Assembly (NCBI RefSeq): GCF_900177705.1
Contig: NZ_FXBA01000001.1
Location: 124,001-188,000 of the forward strand
Reading direction: 5' to 3'
From: Fibrobacter sp. UWB15
GTDB taxonomy: Bacteria; Fibrobacterota; Fibrobacteria; Fibrobacterales; Fibrobacteraceae
Length of the DNA: 64,000 bases
A program made the translations under genes and the position numbers. Of this stretch, positions 61,496 to 64,000 are shown one piece after another. A model generated the notes under the pieces. The model saw only the letters and a program-made list of their open reading frames with translations. It made no database searches and had not been told where the DNA came from. Each line of letters opens with the position of its first letter. Within the stretch, counting starts at the first letter, position 1.

Positions 61496-63211
61496 TTACT
61501 TTTCAAAGTGGAATACGTGGCGGTTGTAGTTCGACGTTAGCAGATATTGCTTTTCGCGCTGCACCGTCATGAACATATTCACGAAATACATTCTAAGGCC
61601 TGTCACGGATTGTTCGAGATCTGTGAGGTCCATAATTTTTCCATCGTCTTTGATGACGACAAAGAAATCGTCCTTCTTCATTTTGATGGAAACTTCCAAG
61701 AAGACCTTTTTCCCCTTGTTGCTTTCGAAAATAGTCATTCCGAGTTCTTCGATGAGTAACATCGCCTTGAGTTTGCTTTTGTTGCTTACGAAGCGATGAT
61801 CCATGAGCTTGCCAAAGTTGTCAAGATAATGGATTAAGTTTTCGGGAGTGAGGTCGATATCGTGTGTGTACCAGTAGTTTTCTTTGGAGAAATGCTCTAG
61901 GAGCAGCGGAAAGTGTTCCTTGCCATAAAAAAGTAGCTGGCAAGTTACTCCTGCACTGAATGCTATAAAGGGTGCAATTCCAAAGCCTAGCCATACATAT
62001 TCGTGCCCGATAAAGACGTTCATGGCAATAACGCTAACCAACGGGCATGCGAATGAAACAAGGAAAATGAACAGGAATGAAAGGAACGGCTTTTCGTGAA
62101 CGTGGAATGCCGCGTAGATTTTTACCAATGCGAGTGGCAAAATCCCGATGCCACAGGCGCGGATGGCGAATGCGGCTTCGATAGCGGTTTCTTCGGTTTC
62201 AAAGCTGAAAATCTTCGTGAGTAAGGGCGCGAAAAAGAGAAGAAATGCCGTGGTAAGCAAACTTAACTTGAAAATAGTCCAATTGACAAAGCGCATGGTT
62301 TGCACGATGCCTTTATTGTTTTCTTCGCCGCGGTAAATGTTGATGAGTGGCTCGGCGGCCATCCATATGCCGTTGAATATGACGCTCAATTCAATGATTT
62401 CGTAAACGATAGAAAGAATTGCGAATTTGGTGCCTCCAATGGAACTTGCAAAATACATGTTCATGACGCCTGCAAAAAAAGCGAAGAACAGGAATTCACA
62501 AGCTTCGGCCATACTAAAGCGAATGACCGAGGCTATATCGCGTATGTTGAAATGCCAAATGAAACGCAGAGAATTGTGCTTTCTGGCAAAGTGCGTGCTG
62601 AGAACGATGGTGCTGAGAATGACCGAAATGACGGTGCCGAACGCGATGCCGGACATGCCCCAATAATGACAGCATATACAAGATAAAATGGCGTTGCCTA
62701 TGAGTAAAGCTACGTACGATGCGTTGCATGTTTTAGTGTCGCCGTCCACATACACCATTTCTTGCAAGGTGTTGTTCAGGGGAATCAAGAAGGCGAGTCC
62801 CAGGAACCATCCGTAGAATTCGTTGACGAATTGCATTAGTTCGGGAGCTACATTCATGTAGCTGAACAAGAGGCGCTTGCCTATGGCAAATGCGATGACC
62901 AGCAAAATGCCGATGGTAACCGAAAGAATAATGCTCTGTCCAAAGAATCGGTCCGCCTTGTTTTTGTTCATGCGTCCGAGCTCAATGGAGTAGCAGACGA
63001 GGCTCCCGACCATGACGATCGAACTGGCGAATAGAATGACCGAAAAGAGAGGGGTAAAGAACGAAATGGCGGCAAGCGCGTTTTCGCCCAGCATTCGGGC
63101 GGCAACAATTTTGTCGATAAAGAGGTTTATGAATTCTGCGCAGACAGAAAGCGATGCTGTAAGAAGCATGGACTTGAATCGTCTACCGCAAAATGTCTGG
63201 TTAATGCGCAT
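61496..63211 (-). CDS. MATE-like transporter fused to a histidine-kinase-type ATPase domain
   Basis: 571 residues. Residues about 1-440 have the twelve-span layout of MATE exporters (VCAEFINLFIDKIVAARMLG, LGLAFLIPLNNTLQ, FAFFAGVMNMYFASSIGG). After span twelve comes a soluble part; residues about 485-560 resemble an RsbW/HATPase_c fold: KAMLLIEELGMTIFESNKG for the N-box and FFVVIKDDGKIMDLTD for the G1 region. The usual G2 glycines are poor, so ATP binding is uncertain. More AT-rich than its neighbours. It ends 2 bases from the glucanase stop. Confidence 0.7.
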   Translation of the reverse strand: MRINQTFCGRRFKSMLLTASLSVCAEFINLFIDKIVAARMLGENALAAISFFTPLFSVILFASSIVMVGSLVCYSIELGRMNKNKADRFFGQSIILSVTIGILLVIAFAIGKRLLFSYMNVAPELMQFVNEFYGWFLGLAFLIPLNNTLQEMVYVDGDTKTCNASYVALLIGNAILSCICCHYWGMSGIAFGTVISVILSTIVLSTHFARKHNSLRFIWHFNIRDIASVIRFSMAEACEFLFFAFFAGVMNMYFASSIGGTKFAILSIVYEIIELSVIFNGIWMAAEPLINIYRGEENNKGIVQTMRFVNWTIFKLSLLTTAFLLFFAPLLTKIFSFETEETAIEAAFAIRACGIGILPLALVKIYAAFHVHEKPFLSFLFIFLVSFACPLVSVIAMNVFIGHEYVWLGFGIAPFIAFSAGVTCQLLFYGKEHFPLLLEHFSKENYWYTHDIDLTPENLIHYLDNFGKLMDHRFVSNKSKLKAMLLIEELGMTIFESNKGKKVFLEVSIKMKKDDFFVVIKDDGKIMDLTDLEQSVTGLRMYFVNMFMTVQREKQYLLTSNYNRHVFHFEK

Positions 63212-63241
63212 AACGAATTCAATATAACAAGATTTTCGAGG

Positions 63242-64000
63242 CTATACAACCTGCACCAGGAGTCCTTTCAGGTACTGACCTTCGGGGAAAGCCGTATTCA
63301 CGGGGTGGTCGGCGGGTTGGCCGAAGCGTTCAATGATTTGAACGCGCCGCTTGGCATCGGCGGCGGCATCCGCGATAATCTTCTGGAACAAGTCCATTTC
63401 CATAAGGCCCGAGCAGCTAAACGTCGCGAGCATGCCGCCTTCGGCCAAGAGCTTCATGGCGAGCAGGTTGATGTCCTTGTAGCCGCGGGCGCCCTTCTGC
63501 AGGTTGTCTTTGCTTTCCACGAACTTGGGCGGGTCGAGTACGATGAGGTCGAATGTTTCGGCCTTGTCGCGGCACTTGCGCAGGTACTGGAACACGTCGG
63601 CTTCCACATGAGTTGCGTGGGCGGTGCTGAGTTTGTTACGCATGATGCCTTCCTTGGCGAGCTTGAGCGCGTCCTTGGAAACATCCACCTGATAAACTTT
63701 TTCGCAACCGCCGCGGAGAGCGTAGAGCCCAAAGCCGCCGGTATAGCAGAAGCAGTTCAGAACCTTCTTGCCCTTGGAAAGTTCGCCAATGCGGCGACGA
63801 GCGTCGCGCTGGTCCAGGTAGTAACCAGTCTTGTGACCGTTCTTCACGTCGATGGGGAAAAGGATTCCGTTTTCGTTGATGATGATCGGTTCATCGCTCA
63901 CTTCGCCATATACGCAACCGGTGCGCAGCTGCAGGCCTTCTTTCTTGCGAACGTCGGAATCGCAGCGTTCGTAGATGCCGCGGCAGTGCGTCTTTTCGGC
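63242..64000 (-). CDS. rlmI: RlmI-type rRNA cytosine methyltransferase (5' end missing)
   Basis: The frame stays open to base 64000, so the 5' end lies outside; about 252 residues are visible. The first visible stretch, THCRGIYERCDSDVRKKEGL, is typical just before the catalytic domain. Then come GHKTGYYLDQRDARRRI, the SAM motif VLNCFCYTGGFGLYAL, DLIVLDPPKFV and SCSGLM with the catalytic-site cysteine. RlmI makes m5C1962 of 23S rRNA. The missing part should hold the PUA domain. A GTG at 63901 is internal. Confidence 0.88.
   Translation of the reverse strand, partial: AEKTHCRGIYERCDSDVRKKEGLQLRTGCVYGEVSDEPIIINENGILFPIDVKNGHKTGYYLDQRDARRRIGELSKGKKVLNCFCYTGGFGLYALRGGCEKVYQVDVSKDALKLAKEGIMRNKLSTAHATHVEADVFQYLRKCRDKAETFDLIVLDPPKFVESKDNLQKGARGYKDINLLAMKLLAEGGMLATFSCSGLMEMDLFQKIIADAAADAKRRVQIIERFGQPADHPVNTAFPEGQYLKGLLVQVV

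Overview
The window looks like a chromosomal segment of a Fibrobacter-type bacterium (phylum Fibrobacterota). The strongest pointers are two secreted proteins carrying the FISUMP domain (Fibrobacter succinogenes major paralogous domain) at 1-879 and 52302-53000. Serine-rich secretion linkers, many lipoproteins and outer-membrane barrels, a secreted GH16 glucanase and C-terminal tails that resemble type IX sorting domains fit the same picture. Both edges cut a gene: the first FISUMP gene loses its 5' end, and an rlmI-like methyltransferase (minus strand) loses its 5' end at 64000.

Layout. 1-9258: end of a FISUMP gene, a giant four-ATPase UvrA, and a secreted FGE-domain protein translationally coupled to a small membrane protein. 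9354-19962: ychF and a MATE transporter (divergent), a lipoprotein and barrel pair, a Xer recombinase, a PorV-like barrel, then a run of STAS-TM protein, inactive LytM-like protein, lipoprotein and NUDIX hydrolase. 20424-27426: a translation operon rimP-nusA-infB-rbfA-truB-ribF. 27482-29512: two AT-richer envelope genes, then about 500 bp without a gene. 30010-43930: the division and cell-wall (dcw) cluster mraZ-rsmH-ftsL-ftsI-murE-murF-ftsW-murG-murC-ftsQ-ftsA-ftsZ, tightly overlapping, without mraY or murD. 43931-44380: hairpins and a 93-bp tandem repeat. 44381-64000: mixed envelope and housekeeping genes, including a porin-like barrel, purT, a GLUG-type adhesin-like protein, rsmE, a HAD phosphatase, PAP2 phosphatase, an ArsR-methyltransferase fusion, a YfhO-like membrane protein, a TPR protein, a GH16 glucanase, a MATE-ATPase fusion and rlmI.

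Two patterns run through the whole window and are not explained by the genes. First, at least five intergenic stretches are built from degenerate 7-bp units kept strictly in phase. Several have purine-rich units on one side and pyrimidine-rich units on the other, so they can fold. They absorb the stop codons of ychF and infB, and at one locus the register runs through the -10 box up to a start codon. Second, a TATATT-like box recurs upstream of genes. When it lies 6 or 7 bases before ATG there is no Shine-Dalgarno sequence, which predicts leaderless mRNAs. When it lies further away a Shine-Dalgarno is usually present. Two of these leaderless starts sit directly behind the terminator hairpin of the gene upstream.

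All functions are read from sequence motifs recalled from known families. No database search was possible.
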